Assembly (NCBI GenBank): GCA_041648175.1
Contig: JBAZPO010000009.1
Coordinates: forward strand, 1-64,000
DNA length: 64,000 nt
Reading direction: 5' to 3'
Source: Desulfobaccales bacterium
Lineage (GTDB): Bacteria; Desulfobacterota; Desulfobaccia; Desulfobaccales; 0-14-0-80-60-11
Below are positions 23,901 to 31,617 of this stretch, in pieces. Both the position numbers and the translations under genes were made by a program. The notes under the pieces were generated by a model. The model saw nothing but the letters and a program-made list of their open reading frames with translations. It searched no databases and had not been told where the DNA came from. Numbering within the stretch: position 1 is the first letter of the stretch; each line of letters opens with the position of its first letter.

Positions 23901-24280
23901 TAACGTTCCTCGCGGTAGGCGGCCCAGGCGATGTCGTTTTCCCAGATGCGCACTGTGACGGCGCTTAAGGGTTCTTTCACCCGGCTTAAAAGCTCCTGGC
24001 ACAGGATGCGGGCAAAGTGCTCGATGCTGGGATTGAGTCCGATAAATTCGGGGAGATCGTTCAAGGTCTGCTCGCGGTAATACGCCGCCAGTTCCTCAAG
24101 GTGGGCCTCCACCGCCACAATGTCCACCAGGTAGCCGTGTTCGTCCAGGATTTTCCCTTCCAGTTGAACCTCGACCTGGTAGTGGTGGGAGTGGATTTCA
24201 TTTTCCGCGCCCCAATCACCGCCCACCAGATAATGCCGCGCCACAAAGTCTCGTGTCACCGCCAGCGTGTATCTGTGCAT
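23900..24280 (-). CDS. QueD/PTPS-family protein lacking the catalytic cysteine
   Basis: The 126-residue product fits the 6-pyruvoyl-tetrahydropterin synthase / 6-carboxytetrahydropterin synthase fold. Three zinc His candidates are present (ARHYL, and HSH in ENEIHSHHY), as is the pterin-binding Glu near the C-terminus (VRIWEN). The Cys four residues before the first His of the HGH motif is Glu, HGH is HSH, and the catalytic Asp-His pair before LND reads REQT. The protein may therefore bind a pterin but should not carry out standard QueD chemistry; Glu at that site recalls the PTPS-III type. GAGGAG precedes the ATG, and it is coupled to the GT4 gene. Confidence 0.85.
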   Translation of the reverse strand: MHRYTLAVTRDFVARHYLVGGDWGAENEIHSHHYQVEVQLEGKILDEHGYLVDIVAVEAHLEELAAYYREQTLNDLPEFIGLNPSIEHFARILCQELLSRVKEPLSAVTVRIWENDIAWAAYREER

Positions 24281-24304
24281 GATCCGCTCCTCAGGTTAAC
24301 CAGC

Positions 24305-24487
24305 TATAGCGTTTGCCAATAATTTCTGCCGATTGCTGATTTTTTAAATCCTCGAAATCCCCCTTTTTCAAAGGGGGACTTATAAAGTAATTCCGCTAAG
24401 TTCCCCCCCTTTGGAAAAGGGGGGTTAGGGGGGATTTGGTTTTTAGAGCATTTCCCAATATAAGGAAAAGATTTTGGCAATTGCCAT
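24305..24487 (-). mobile_element. Long MITE-like repeat, copy B (inverted)
   Basis: The left end is TATAGCGTTTGCCAATAA and the right end TTTTGGCAATTGCCATA. The interior is the reverse complement of the copies at 10135 and 32977 (CCCCCTTTTTCAAAGGGGG, CTTATAAAGTAATTCC, CCCCCCTTTGG). It has inserted between the BchC-like dehydrogenase and QueD-like genes without breaking either. Confidence 0.75.
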
Positions 24488-24526
24488 AAACCCGCCCGCC
24501 ACTTCACGGCCAACTTCCGGGCAAAA

Positions 24527-25552
24527 TCAATACGTCAGAATGAGTTGGATGACGTCCTCCGGATGACGATCGATCAATTCATAAGCCTCGGCGGCCTGGC
24601 CGATGGGAATCCGATGCGTGATGAAGCGGGCCGGCTTTACCTGCGTCAGCATCTGCCAGGTGGCCTGATAACGGCGGGTCTTGTTCCACCGGCCGGTGAG
24701 CTCAGGCGCAATGCTGCTGACCTGGCTGCCGATGAGCCGCACCCGGCTGCGATGGAAGCGCCCTCCCAGGTTCAGGTCGGACCGCTTTTGTCCGTACCAG
24801 GAGCCGATGACCACCCGGCCGGAAAACCCGGTGGCCGCGATGGCCTGGTCCAGGGCCGCGGGATTGCCGGAAATCTCATAGCTGAGGTCGGCCCCGGGAT
24901 AGGGGCCGGTTCCCTGGAGATAACCGCAGAGGCGCTCCGGGGCATCCGCCTCCGAGGGGTCCAGGCTCACGTGGGCCCCTAATTCTTCGGAGAGCTGGCG
25001 GCGCTTGGGATAGAGGTCCAGGGTCACTAAAGACGTCAGGGGCCAGCGGCTCAAAAGGGCGGTGAGGAGCAGCCCCACAATGCCCTGGCCGAAGATCGCC
25101 ACCTGTTCCCCCATGAGCGGTTGGCCGTCCAGCAGGAAGGTCACCGCGGTTTCCATGTTGGGAAAGAATACCGCATCCTCAGGGTTCAGGCCGTTGGGCA
25201 ACCTGAGCAGTTCATCCGGGGTGGCGAGAAAATGGCTTTCGTGGGGGTGGAAGGCGAAGACCAGACGGTCCTCCCACCCTGGCGCCACCCCCCGCCCCAC
25301 CTCCAGCACCCGGCCCACCACGGCATAGCCATACTTCAGGGGAAAGGAGAAGTCGCCGGGCAGGGCGGAGATGGTCTCATCTTTGGCCAGGTCGGCCGGC
25401 GCCAGTCCGCGATAAATCAACAACTCGGTGCCAGGACTGATGGCGGAAATGATGGTTTGCACCAATATCTGCCCAAAAGAAGGGGAGGGCAGGGATTCAC
25501 GCTCCAACGCTACCTGGCGCGGCGCCGTAAAATACAGGGCTTGTCGTTCCAT
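24527..25552 (-). CDS. MDR-superfamily dehydrogenase, BchC-like
   Basis: The 341-residue protein has the medium-chain dehydrogenase layout: a GroES-like domain (1-130) and a Rossmann domain with GQGIVGLLLTALL (about 155-170). The N-terminal SAISPGTELLIYRG replaces the usual zinc-site Cys and resembles BchC-type dehydrogenases, so a catalytic zinc is unlikely in the standard place. Its ATG follows the RibD_C gene's TAA with no gap (TAAATG), and no separate ribosome-binding site is seen, so translation is probably coupled. It likely oxidises or reduces a side chain of the cluster's product. Substrate unknown. Confidence 0.8.
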   Translation of the reverse strand: MERQALYFTAPRQVALERESLPSPSFGQILVQTIISAISPGTELLIYRGLAPADLAKDETISALPGDFSFPLKYGYAVVGRVLEVGRGVAPGWEDRLVFAFHPHESHFLATPDELLRLPNGLNPEDAVFFPNMETAVTFLLDGQPLMGEQVAIFGQGIVGLLLTALLSRWPLTSLVTLDLYPKRRQLSEELGAHVSLDPSEADAPERLCGYLQGTGPYPGADLSYEISGNPAALDQAIAATGFSGRVVIGSWYGQKRSDLNLGGRFHRSRVRLIGSQVSSIAPELTGRWNKTRRYQATWQMLTQVKPARFITHRIPIGQAAEAYELIDRHPEDVIQLILTY

Positions 25553-26284
25553 TTAGCTGTCCCAGTCCGGGTCGCCGCGCAGCACCAGGTCTTCACCCAG
25601 TTGCTGGTAGCTGAGATGGCGTAAGCGCGGGAACCGCCGCATAGATGAATGCCCCAGGTGGTCCACCACCCGGAGGCCGCCCACGAGCAAGGGGGCGATG
25701 GTCAGGACCACCTGGTCCACCAGCCGGGAGGCCAGGAAACTCGTAATGATCTGGGCCCCCCCTTCCACCATCAGGCTGTTGATGCCCATGGACCCCAGGG
25801 ATTGCAGGAGCTCGGCCAGATCGACCCAACCGTTGTTCCCGGCCAGGCGCAGGACCTTGGCCCCCGCCGCTTCCAGAGCCTGCTGCCGCTCCGCGTCGGC
25901 GCCCTGGTTGGTGGCAATCCAGGGAACGCGGCCGTTTTTCAGGAGGTTGGCGTATGAGGGAAACCGGAGGCGGCTGTCCACCACTATGGGTTGGGGATCT
26001 TTGCCTGCCGTCAGCCTGACGTTGAGGCGGGGATTGTCGGCCAGCACCGTGCCGATGCCCACCAGGATGGCTTCGTGGGCGGCCCTGAGCCCGTGGGTCA
26101 TGGCCCTGGATGCGTCGCCGCTCAAGGCCAGCGGGCGCCCGGGGCGATCCGCTATGCTCCCGTCCAGGCTCTGGGCGTAACTAAGGGTGACCAGGGGGCG
26201 GCCGGTGCGCTGCCGGTGGGCCGCGGCGGACTGCAAGATTTCCCATACCTGTTCCAAGATCGGGATCATTTTTTTTACAGGCAT
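25553..26284 (-). CDS. RibD C-terminal-type (DHFR-like) NADPH reductase
   Basis: The 243-residue protein has the reductase domain of RibD without the deaminase half: LVTLSYAQSLDGSIA, GLRAAHEAILVGIGTVLADNPRLNVR, and the C-terminal NSLMVEGGAQIITSFL. These are the NADPH- and substrate-binding signatures of HTP reductase (pyrimidine reductase) and archaeal-type stand-alone enzymes. The ATG at 26284 has AGGAGA about 7 bases upstream. As first gene of the minus-strand cluster it probably supplies a reduction step on a pterin- or pyrimidine-like intermediate. Riboflavin synthesis is less likely because no other rib gene is near. Confidence 0.85.
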   Translation of the reverse strand: MPVKKMIPILEQVWEILQSAAAHRQRTGRPLVTLSYAQSLDGSIADRPGRPLALSGDASRAMTHGLRAAHEAILVGIGTVLADNPRLNVRLTAGKDPQPIVVDSRLRFPSYANLLKNGRVPWIATNQGADAERQQALEAAGAKVLRLAGNNGWVDLAELLQSLGSMGINSLMVEGGAQIITSFLASRLVDQVVLTIAPLLVGGLRVVDHLGHSSMRRFPRLRHLSYQQLGEDLVLRGDPDWDS

Positions 26285-26796
26285 GACATCTCTCCTGGTG
26301 CCGCCTCCGGCACGCGCCCCAGGCGAGTGCAGGCACATTCCCGGTTTAAAGCCCCGCCAGGGTCCCTGGGGTTCTATGGATAAAAATGGGAATAGCTGAG
26401 GGCTTTGTCAAGCTGGGACCGGGTTTCGAACCCATATAAAAAAGTGATCGCCGGCAAAGGGAAGAGATAATTAAAGTTATTGTAAAACTCGCAGCGGAGA
26501 AAACGGTCAGGTCGAGCGCCGCGCAGCTTCTCGCATTTTCAACTAAGTTGATTTTTTATTTTAATATGAAGATAAACCGGTGGGGCGGGCCTCCGTGCCC
26601 GCCGCCTTGGTGGCACAGGCTTTCCAGCCTGTGGCGACGAAGCCGGTTAGCCGGGCACAGCCTGGAAAGGCTGTGCTACCAGCCTGCATCACCTTCTCAT
26701 GATTGAGGAATGTCCCAGGCTCTGCCCTGCAAGGTTTTTGGTATCCGCAGGCTTTTCAACCTGCGCTTGCATACCGAGACGTCGGCGCGGTGCCAC
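26285..26796. other. Intergenic region with palindromic repeats
   Basis: No gene is seen. At about 26611-26690 an inverted pair of GCACAGGCT-type hairpins occurs (GGCACAGGCTTTCCAGCCTG and, reversed, CACAGCCTGGAAAGGCTGTG), preceded by a GGGCGGGC...GCCCGCC palindrome. Related hairpins lie at 29510, 34923, 39720 and 53652. The promoter of the RibD_C cluster must also lie in this stretch. Confidence 0.55.
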
Positions 26797-27216
26797 TCAG
26801 ACTTGCTCCAGGGCGTTGAAAAAGAAACCGATTTCGACGTGCGCGGTCTCCGGGGCGTCAGAGCCGTGGACGATATTGGCTTCGATATCCTTAGCAAAAT
26901 CCGCTCTAATGGTGCCGGCCGCGGCCTTGCGGTAATCCGTAGCTCCCATCAGGTCCCGGTTGACCTGAATGGCGTTCTCGCCTGCCAAGATCATGGCCAC
27001 GATGGGACCGGAACTCATGAATTGCGTCAGGCTGTCGTAAAAGGGCCGCTCCTTATGCACCGCGTAAAAGGCCCGGGCCTGGGCCAGGGAAAGATGCAGC
27101 ATCTTCATGGCCTTGATCTTCAGGCCGTTTTTCTCAAACCGGCCGATCACGTCGCCGATAAGACCGCGCTGCACGCCGTCAGGTTTGATCATGGATAAAG
27201 TCTGTTCTATAGGCAT
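26797..27216 (-). CDS. ndk: Nucleoside diphosphate kinase
   Basis: The 139-residue length is typical. It has TLSMIKPDGVQRGLIG at the N-terminus, GPIVAMILAGENAI in the nucleotide-binding region, RADF, and the catalytic motif NIVHGSDAPETA with the phosphoacceptor His. It transfers the gamma phosphate of ATP to NDPs. The ATG at 27216 is chosen because GGAGA lies about 9 bases upstream. The EF-G-like gene lies 143 bases upstream on the same strand. Confidence 0.97.
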   Translation of the reverse strand: MPIEQTLSMIKPDGVQRGLIGDVIGRFEKNGLKIKAMKMLHLSLAQARAFYAVHKERPFYDSLTQFMSSGPIVAMILAGENAIQVNRDLMGATDYRKAAAGTIRADFAKDIEANIVHGSDAPETAHVEIGFFFNALEQV

Positions 27217-27295
27217 TATGCTTATTCTCCATTTATCATCATTATTATAGGGCGTGCCGTGCACGCCTTTTTTTGGCGGCCACGGGCCGCCCTAT

Positions 27296-27362
27296 GTCAC
27301 TGACCACTGATGACTGATCACTGCCTTTTAGCTGACCGCTGATAGCTGAAAGCTGACAGCTA
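27296..27362. repeat. Minisatellite of CTGA/AGCTGA units
   Basis: A degenerate tandem of 8-9 base units (AGCTGATAGCTGAAAGCTGA, with GACCACTGATGACTGATCAC before it) fills the space after the EF-G-like gene and touches its stop codon. Similar low-complexity runs occur at 8079, 37560, 42931, 44302, 54468 and 61415. Confidence 0.6.
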
Positions 27363-29396
27363 TCTTTCCACATACCCGTGATGATCAAATTGCAACGTAA
27401 AGGTGCCCCGGCCCTGGGTGAGCGAGCGCAGCGCCGTGGCATACCCGAACATCTCGGACAGCGGCGCCAGCCCCGAAATGAAGCGCACCGGCCCTTTGGC
27501 CAGCAGATGCTCCACCTTGCCTTTTCGGGAGGCAAAATCGCCCATGACTTCGCCGGTGAACTCCTCCGGCGCGATGATCTCCACCTTCATAATCGGTTGC
27601 AGCAGTTGCGGCTGTCCTTGGTGCAGGCCCTGCTTCACCGCGGTCATGGCCGCGACCCTAAAGGCCATCTCCGAGGCTTGGCCTTCCTTGACCGTGGCGT
27701 CGGCCAAAGCCACGGCGATGTCCACCGCCGGGTGGCCGTAGACCGCGCCGCCTTCCAGGGCTTCAGAGACCGCCTGCGCAATCATGGGCACAAAGCCCTG
27801 GGCGGGATGTCCCTCGGGCAAAAGCGATACAAAACTGTTGCCCGAGCCCCGGGGCCGGGGGCTCAGGGATAATTTAACTTCGCCGAAATGGTGCTTGCCG
27901 GCCAGCTCCCGGTCGAAGGCCCCGGTTTCTTCTATGCTTTGAGCAATGGTTTCCCGGTAAACCACCTGGGGGCGGCCCGCCCGCACGTGGGCGTGGAACT
28001 CCCGCTCCAGGCGGTGGATGATCACCTCCAGGTGGAGTTCCCCCATGCCGGACAGCAAAGTCTGGCCCGTGTCTTCGTCGGTATGGATCTTGAGGCTGGG
28101 GTCTTCCTCGGTTACCCGCTCCAGGGCCGGCCCCAGGCGTTCCTGGTCCTCCCGGGTCATCGGTTCGATGGCTAGAGAGATCACCGGCACATACGCAGAA
28201 ATGGGTTCCAACACGATGGTGTGCTGGCGGCTGCACAGGGTATCGCCGGTGGTGGTGGCCTTCAGGCCCAAAAGCGCCACGATGGCCCCGGCGTGGGCTT
28301 CCTCTAAAGGCTCACGTTTGTTGGCGTGCATGCGCAGGATGCGAGCCACCTTCTCCGTGGTCTGCTTGATGGAGTTGTAGACTTCCTGGCCGAATTTCAG
28401 GGTGCCGGAGTAGATGCGCACATAGGTGAGGCGCTGGCTCTGGTCCACCATGATCTTAAAGGCCAGAGCGGCCAGGGGAGCGTCATCCCGGGGCGGCCGG
28501 GTCTCGGTTTCTCCCGTGCGGGGATTCTGCCCCGTCACCGGCGGCACCTGGGCGGGATTGGGCAAGAAGTCCCTGATGCCGTCCAAGAGGGGCTGAATGC
28601 CCTTGTTGCGAAGGGCCGAACCACAGTAGGTGGGCACTCCCTTCAGGGCCAGGGTGGCCCGCTGGATACCGGCTTTCAGGGCCTCCGCGGTCAAGGGCTG
28701 CTCCGCCAGATAGACCTCCATGACCTCGTCGTCCACTTCCGCCACGGCCTCAACCAATGCCTCCCGGGCTTCTTCCGTCCGTTCCCGATAGTCCGCTGGA
28801 ATATCCAGCTCGGCAAAGACCACGCCCAGAGTCTCTTCCTGCCAGCGGATGGCCTTCAGGTTCACCACGTCGATGACCCCCTGGAAGCGGTCTTCTTCCC
28901 CCCAGGGGATGGTGAGGACCAGGGGGTGCGCGCCCAATCTTTCCTGCAGCGACTTAACCGCCGCCCCAAAATTGGCGCCCATGCGGTCCATCTTGTTGAT
29001 GAAGGCCAGCTTGGGCACCCGGTACTTGTCCGCCTGATGCCAGACGGTTTCGGATTGGGGCTCCACGCCGCTCACCGCATCGAAGACCCCGATAGCCCCG
29101 TCCAGCACCCTCAGCGACCGTTCCACTTCGATGGTAAAATCCACATGCCCGGGCGTGTCGATAATATTGACGACGCACCCTTTCCATTGGCAGGTAGTCA
29201 CCGCCGCGGTGATGGTGATGCCCCGCTCCTGTTCTTCGGGCATCCAGTCCATGACCGCGGCCCCGTCGTGCACCTCCCCCATCTTGTGGGTGCGGCCGGT
29301 ATAATAGAGGATGCGCTCCGTCAAAGTGGTCTTGCCGGCGTCGATGTGGGCGATGATGCCGATATTGCGAATGGCCTTGAGTCGGGGGGTAGTCAC
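27360..29396 (-). CDS. Elongation factor G paralogue (EF-G2-like GTPase)
   Basis: The 678-residue protein has the G domain (GIIAHIDAGKTTLTERIL, ERGITI, DTPGHVDF, NKMDRMGANF), domain II (APLAALAFKIMVDQ), domains III-V and a C-terminal GYATALRSLTQGRGTFTLQF. The GTG at 29396 is favoured because GGAG lies 8 bases upstream and the start then matches EF-G (RLKAIRNIGIIAHID). It is not beside rpsL, rpsG or tuf, as the main fusA usually is. I therefore read it as a second EF-G-type factor, probably for ribosome recycling or specialised translocation. Confidence 0.85.
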   Translation of the reverse strand: MTTPRLKAIRNIGIIAHIDAGKTTLTERILYYTGRTHKMGEVHDGAAVMDWMPEEQERGITITAAVTTCQWKGCVVNIIDTPGHVDFTIEVERSLRVLDGAIGVFDAVSGVEPQSETVWHQADKYRVPKLAFINKMDRMGANFGAAVKSLQERLGAHPLVLTIPWGEEDRFQGVIDVVNLKAIRWQEETLGVVFAELDIPADYRERTEEAREALVEAVAEVDDEVMEVYLAEQPLTAEALKAGIQRATLALKGVPTYCGSALRNKGIQPLLDGIRDFLPNPAQVPPVTGQNPRTGETETRPPRDDAPLAALAFKIMVDQSQRLTYVRIYSGTLKFGQEVYNSIKQTTEKVARILRMHANKREPLEEAHAGAIVALLGLKATTTGDTLCSRQHTIVLEPISAYVPVISLAIEPMTREDQERLGPALERVTEEDPSLKIHTDEDTGQTLLSGMGELHLEVIIHRLEREFHAHVRAGRPQVVYRETIAQSIEETGAFDRELAGKHHFGEVKLSLSPRPRGSGNSFVSLLPEGHPAQGFVPMIAQAVSEALEGGAVYGHPAVDIAVALADATVKEGQASEMAFRVAAMTAVKQGLHQGQPQLLQPIMKVEIIAPEEFTGEVMGDFASRKGKVEHLLAKGPVRFISGLAPLSEMFGYATALRSLTQGRGTFTLQFDHHGYVER

Positions 29397-29593
29397 GGGG
29401 TACACTCCGAAATTAGCAACCTCGACTTTTGTAAATGAATTTCCCCTGACTTTCAAGCCTTAATATTCTAGAGCAGTACTTGAGGACCAATTATGCAATC
29501 AAATGGTGGCACAGGCGTCTCGCCTGTGCAGTTTTCGTAGAGTGCGTCTTACGCACCAAGAATGGCGCGTCGGACGCGCCATACGGAGCAAGA

Positions 29594-30226
29594 TTATTCT
29601 GGGAAAAGCGTAACCGTCGGCAAGTCTTTCAAATCTTTCAAAGAAACCATGGCCACCCGGGAGGCGACCAGATCCAGGACCGCGAAGCTGAAGGTAGGAT
29701 GCCGCTGTTCCTCCATGGTAAAAGCACCCGGCACGATGAGATAGGTGGTGTCCGGGTCCAGGCTCAGGCAGGCCTGGCGCGCCTGAAACTCCTCGGGACG
29801 CAGCGCGTCATTGCTATAGAGGATACGGCTGAAGGGCGGGGTAAAGCGGGTGACGCAGGGGACATGGGTATGTCCGTGGCAGGCTAAGAGCGGCGGGCGA
29901 TAAGTATGGGGGCCGTGGCTATAAGCCCGGATGCGCTCATTGTAGTGGGTCCAGATAAAGGCCCGGGTATGGGCCAGAAAGACCCGGCCCGCCACCTCCA
30001 GGGCGATGGCGCAGCCGGTGGCCTCGGGCAGCTGCGGTCCGAAAACGTCGTACACCCAATAAAGCCGGTTTTCGGGGTCCATCGTGAGCCACGGCCGAAA
30101 GGGCTCCGGCTGACAGTCACCCAGGCAGGCCAGATGGTGCAGCCCCTGGCTCTGGAAAAAATCCAGCAACGCGGGAAGGCCGGCCTGGTAGGCATGCGTA
30201 TCCGCCACCAGGGCCAGCCTTTCCAT
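29594..30226 (-). CDS. Metallophosphoesterase of the calcineurin-like (YfcE) type
   Basis: The 210-residue protein has the metal-binding blocks ALVADTHAYQ (D-x-H), HLACLGDCQPEP (GD), and LLACHGHTHVPCV (GHxH), as in YfcE/MJ0936 phosphodiesterases. The usual GNxD/E segment is not obvious. The substrate is unknown. ATG at 30226 gives the family start and follows AAGAGA closely; a GTG at 30244 is the alternative. Two small genes lie upstream on the same strand. Confidence 0.78.
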   Translation of the reverse strand: MERLALVADTHAYQAGLPALLDFFQSQGLHHLACLGDCQPEPFRPWLTMDPENRLYWVYDVFGPQLPEATGCAIALEVAGRVFLAHTRAFIWTHYNERIRAYSHGPHTYRPPLLACHGHTHVPCVTRFTPPFSRILYSNDALRPEEFQARQACLSLDPDTTYLIVPGAFTMEEQRHPTFSFAVLDLVASRVAMVSLKDLKDLPTVTLFPE

Positions 30227-30264
30227 GATCTCTTGGGAAGCCACTAAGAAAGAATCAGGAAGCT

Positions 30265-30426
30265 TTACTTGGCCGGTTTGGGGCCACAGGCGTGCCCTTC
30301 GGTGCCTTTGAAGCGCTGCACCAGGCCGGCCAGATACTTAATGGCTTCTTCTTTGTCCTTATCAATGACGATGGCCTCAACCTGCATCTTTTCTTGTTCC
30401 GAAAATACGATCTGCTTTTCTGCCAT
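30265..30426 (-). CDS. Small conserved protein ending EGHACGPK, copy 1
   Basis: The 53-residue product (MAEKQIVFSEQEKMQVEAIV...) is mostly one or two amphipathic helices. It ends in KGTEGHACGPKPAK, with a lone Cys and His that might bind metal or be modified. The ATG at 30426 has GTGAGAAG nearby. It is paralogous to the gene at 30573 (shared pattern FS-x2-EQ-x-KVE-x-I-x-IDKD-x-EA-x-YL-x2-LV). No function known. Confidence 0.75.
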   Translation of the reverse strand: MAEKQIVFSEQEKMQVEAIVIDKDKEEAIKYLAGLVQRFKGTEGHACGPKPAK

Positions 30427-30572
30427 AGCTTCTCACCTTAGTCCTGAGGTAATCACGGGCCGCAACGCAGCCTCTCGTGAAGTTGGAAAAAGCCGGCCAC
30501 AAGCACCGGGTCAAAATGCCATCTCAGTGGGAGGGGAGCAGATGAACCACGATTCACCCGGCTCCCGGCCTC

Positions 30573-30743
30573 TCAACCATGCCCCGGAGGAGTGTCGGCG
30601 GCTTTGGGGCCGCAGGCGTGGCCCTCCACGGACTTGAATTTATGGACCAAGTCACCTAAGTACCGCAGGGCTTCGTCCCCGTCCTTGTCAATGAGGATAC
30701 CCTCAACCTTCTGCTGCTCCTGATCCGAAAAGGTAATGACCAT
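30573..30743 (-). CDS. Small conserved protein with EGHACGPK motif, copy 2
   Basis: The 56-residue paralogue of the preceding small gene begins MVITFSDQEQQKVEGILIDK and contains KSVEGHACGPKAAD near the C-terminus. GGAGAGG lies 9 bases before the ATG at 30743; the longer frame to 30764 would put the start before that site. The two copies sit 146 bases apart in tandem, likely an old duplication, each with its own ribosome-binding site. Confidence 0.78.
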   Translation of the reverse strand: MVITFSDQEQQKVEGILIDKDGDEALRYLGDLVHKFKSVEGHACGPKAADTPPGHG

Positions 30744-30891
30744 ATCCGCAACCTCTCCTTTCATTTATTGCTCAGTGGACACAATTTAAGATCAAGGTAT
30801 CGCGGTGTCAATAGAAAGGCGCGACATTTGCGTATTTGACGAAATCAGCGATAATAGAAACAGGCGCTCGCTTCCGCCAAAATTTCAGACC

Positions 30892-30991
30892 TAGAGCGCT
30901 TGCCAAACGTTTTTTCCGCTAATTCTCCTCTCCCCTTCTGGGAGAGGGTAGCGTGGAGGGTTAATAAGAAAAAACTTTGGCAATGAGTATA
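30892..30991 (+). mobile_element. Short MITE-like repeat, second copy
   Basis: About 100 bp with ends TAGAGCGCTTGCCAAACG and CTTTGGCAATGAGTATA, enclosing TCCTCTCCCCTTCTGGGAGA and GGGTAGCGTGGAGGG. It has the same construction as the element at 8560: MITE ends around the CCCCTCTCCCC palindrome. Confidence 0.72.
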
Positions 30992-31082
30992 GTACCTATT
31001 CAGAGAAAATCGAGGCTGCCGGCGCCCGGCCTTCAGGCCCGGTTCCTGGCCTCCTTAATCCAATTTGCTTGAGGTAAGAAAG

Positions 31083-31439
31083 ATGCCGAAATTATTCCGT
31101 GACCATAGCCTCCCGGCTCAATGCCCCTTCTGCCGCGCCCAGCTTCTGCGCCCGGCGGAGGTAGAGGGCGATCAATGGTACGAGCTTTCCGGCGGCTTCT
31201 GCGGCTGCGGCGCGGTTTTTGCCCTTGATCCCACCGCCAGAAACGGCGGCGCCGCGTTTTTGCAGGCCCTGCTCATGGCCGCGGGTGGCGACATGGACCG
31301 GGCCATGGGACTGAGCGAGGGCGAAGATTATGACTGCGGCTACGTCGAGAAATACAACTCCGAACTCCACCGCCTGGACCCCAACTCCTTCGGCACCCTG
31401 TACTGCGTCCGCCTGCGGAGCGGCGCCGCAGGTTCCTGA
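31083..31439 (+). CDS. Small cysteine-rich protein, probable zinc binder
   Basis: The 118-residue product has an N-terminal CPFC (about 14-17) and CGCG (about 40-43), a four-Cys arrangement likely to bind zinc. The remaining helical part ends GTLYCVRLRSGAAGS. The ATG at 31083 lies 9 bases after GAGG; a TTG at 31065 is the alternative. A hairpin GGCAAAG/CTTTGCC at 31521-31545 may end its transcript. No family recognised. Confidence 0.65.
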   Translation: MPKLFRDHSLPAQCPFCRAQLLRPAEVEGDQWYELSGGFCGCGAVFALDPTARNGGAAFLQALLMAAGGDMDRAMGLSEGEDYDCGYVEKYNSELHRLDPNSFGTLYCVRLRSGAAGS

Positions 31440-31461
31440 TTTTGATAATCGAACCTTAAAA

Positions 31462-31492
31462 CAAAAAAGATGAGCATGCCCATAAGGGCATG
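31462..31492 (-). terminator. Rho-independent terminator for the PEP-CTERM-like gene
   Basis: The hairpin CATGCCC/GGGCATG (31475-31492) is followed on the minus strand by TCATCTTTTTTG. It lies about 125 bases beyond the stop of the gene at 31618 and between convergent genes. Confidence 0.7.
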
Positions 31493-31617
31493 ATATGTTG
31501 CAGGGCCATCTAGCCAAATGGGCAAAGCACGGCTGTCCCTTTGCCAACAGGTTTTGTTACTAAAGGACCTTATAGGAATCTGGTGACCGGAGTCACGATT
31601 CAAGACAATTTTATATT

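Noticed and set aside
26429..26444. GGGTTTCGAACCC, similar to a tRNA T-arm
   Set aside because: It is only a short palindrome; no anticodon arm, D arm or acceptor stem could be built around it.
31500..31560. GCAAAGC-containing segment, considered as a second GEMM riboswitch
   Set aside because: It lacks the GAAA-capped hairpin and partner strand and lies between convergent gene ends; it is better explained as a hairpin terminator.
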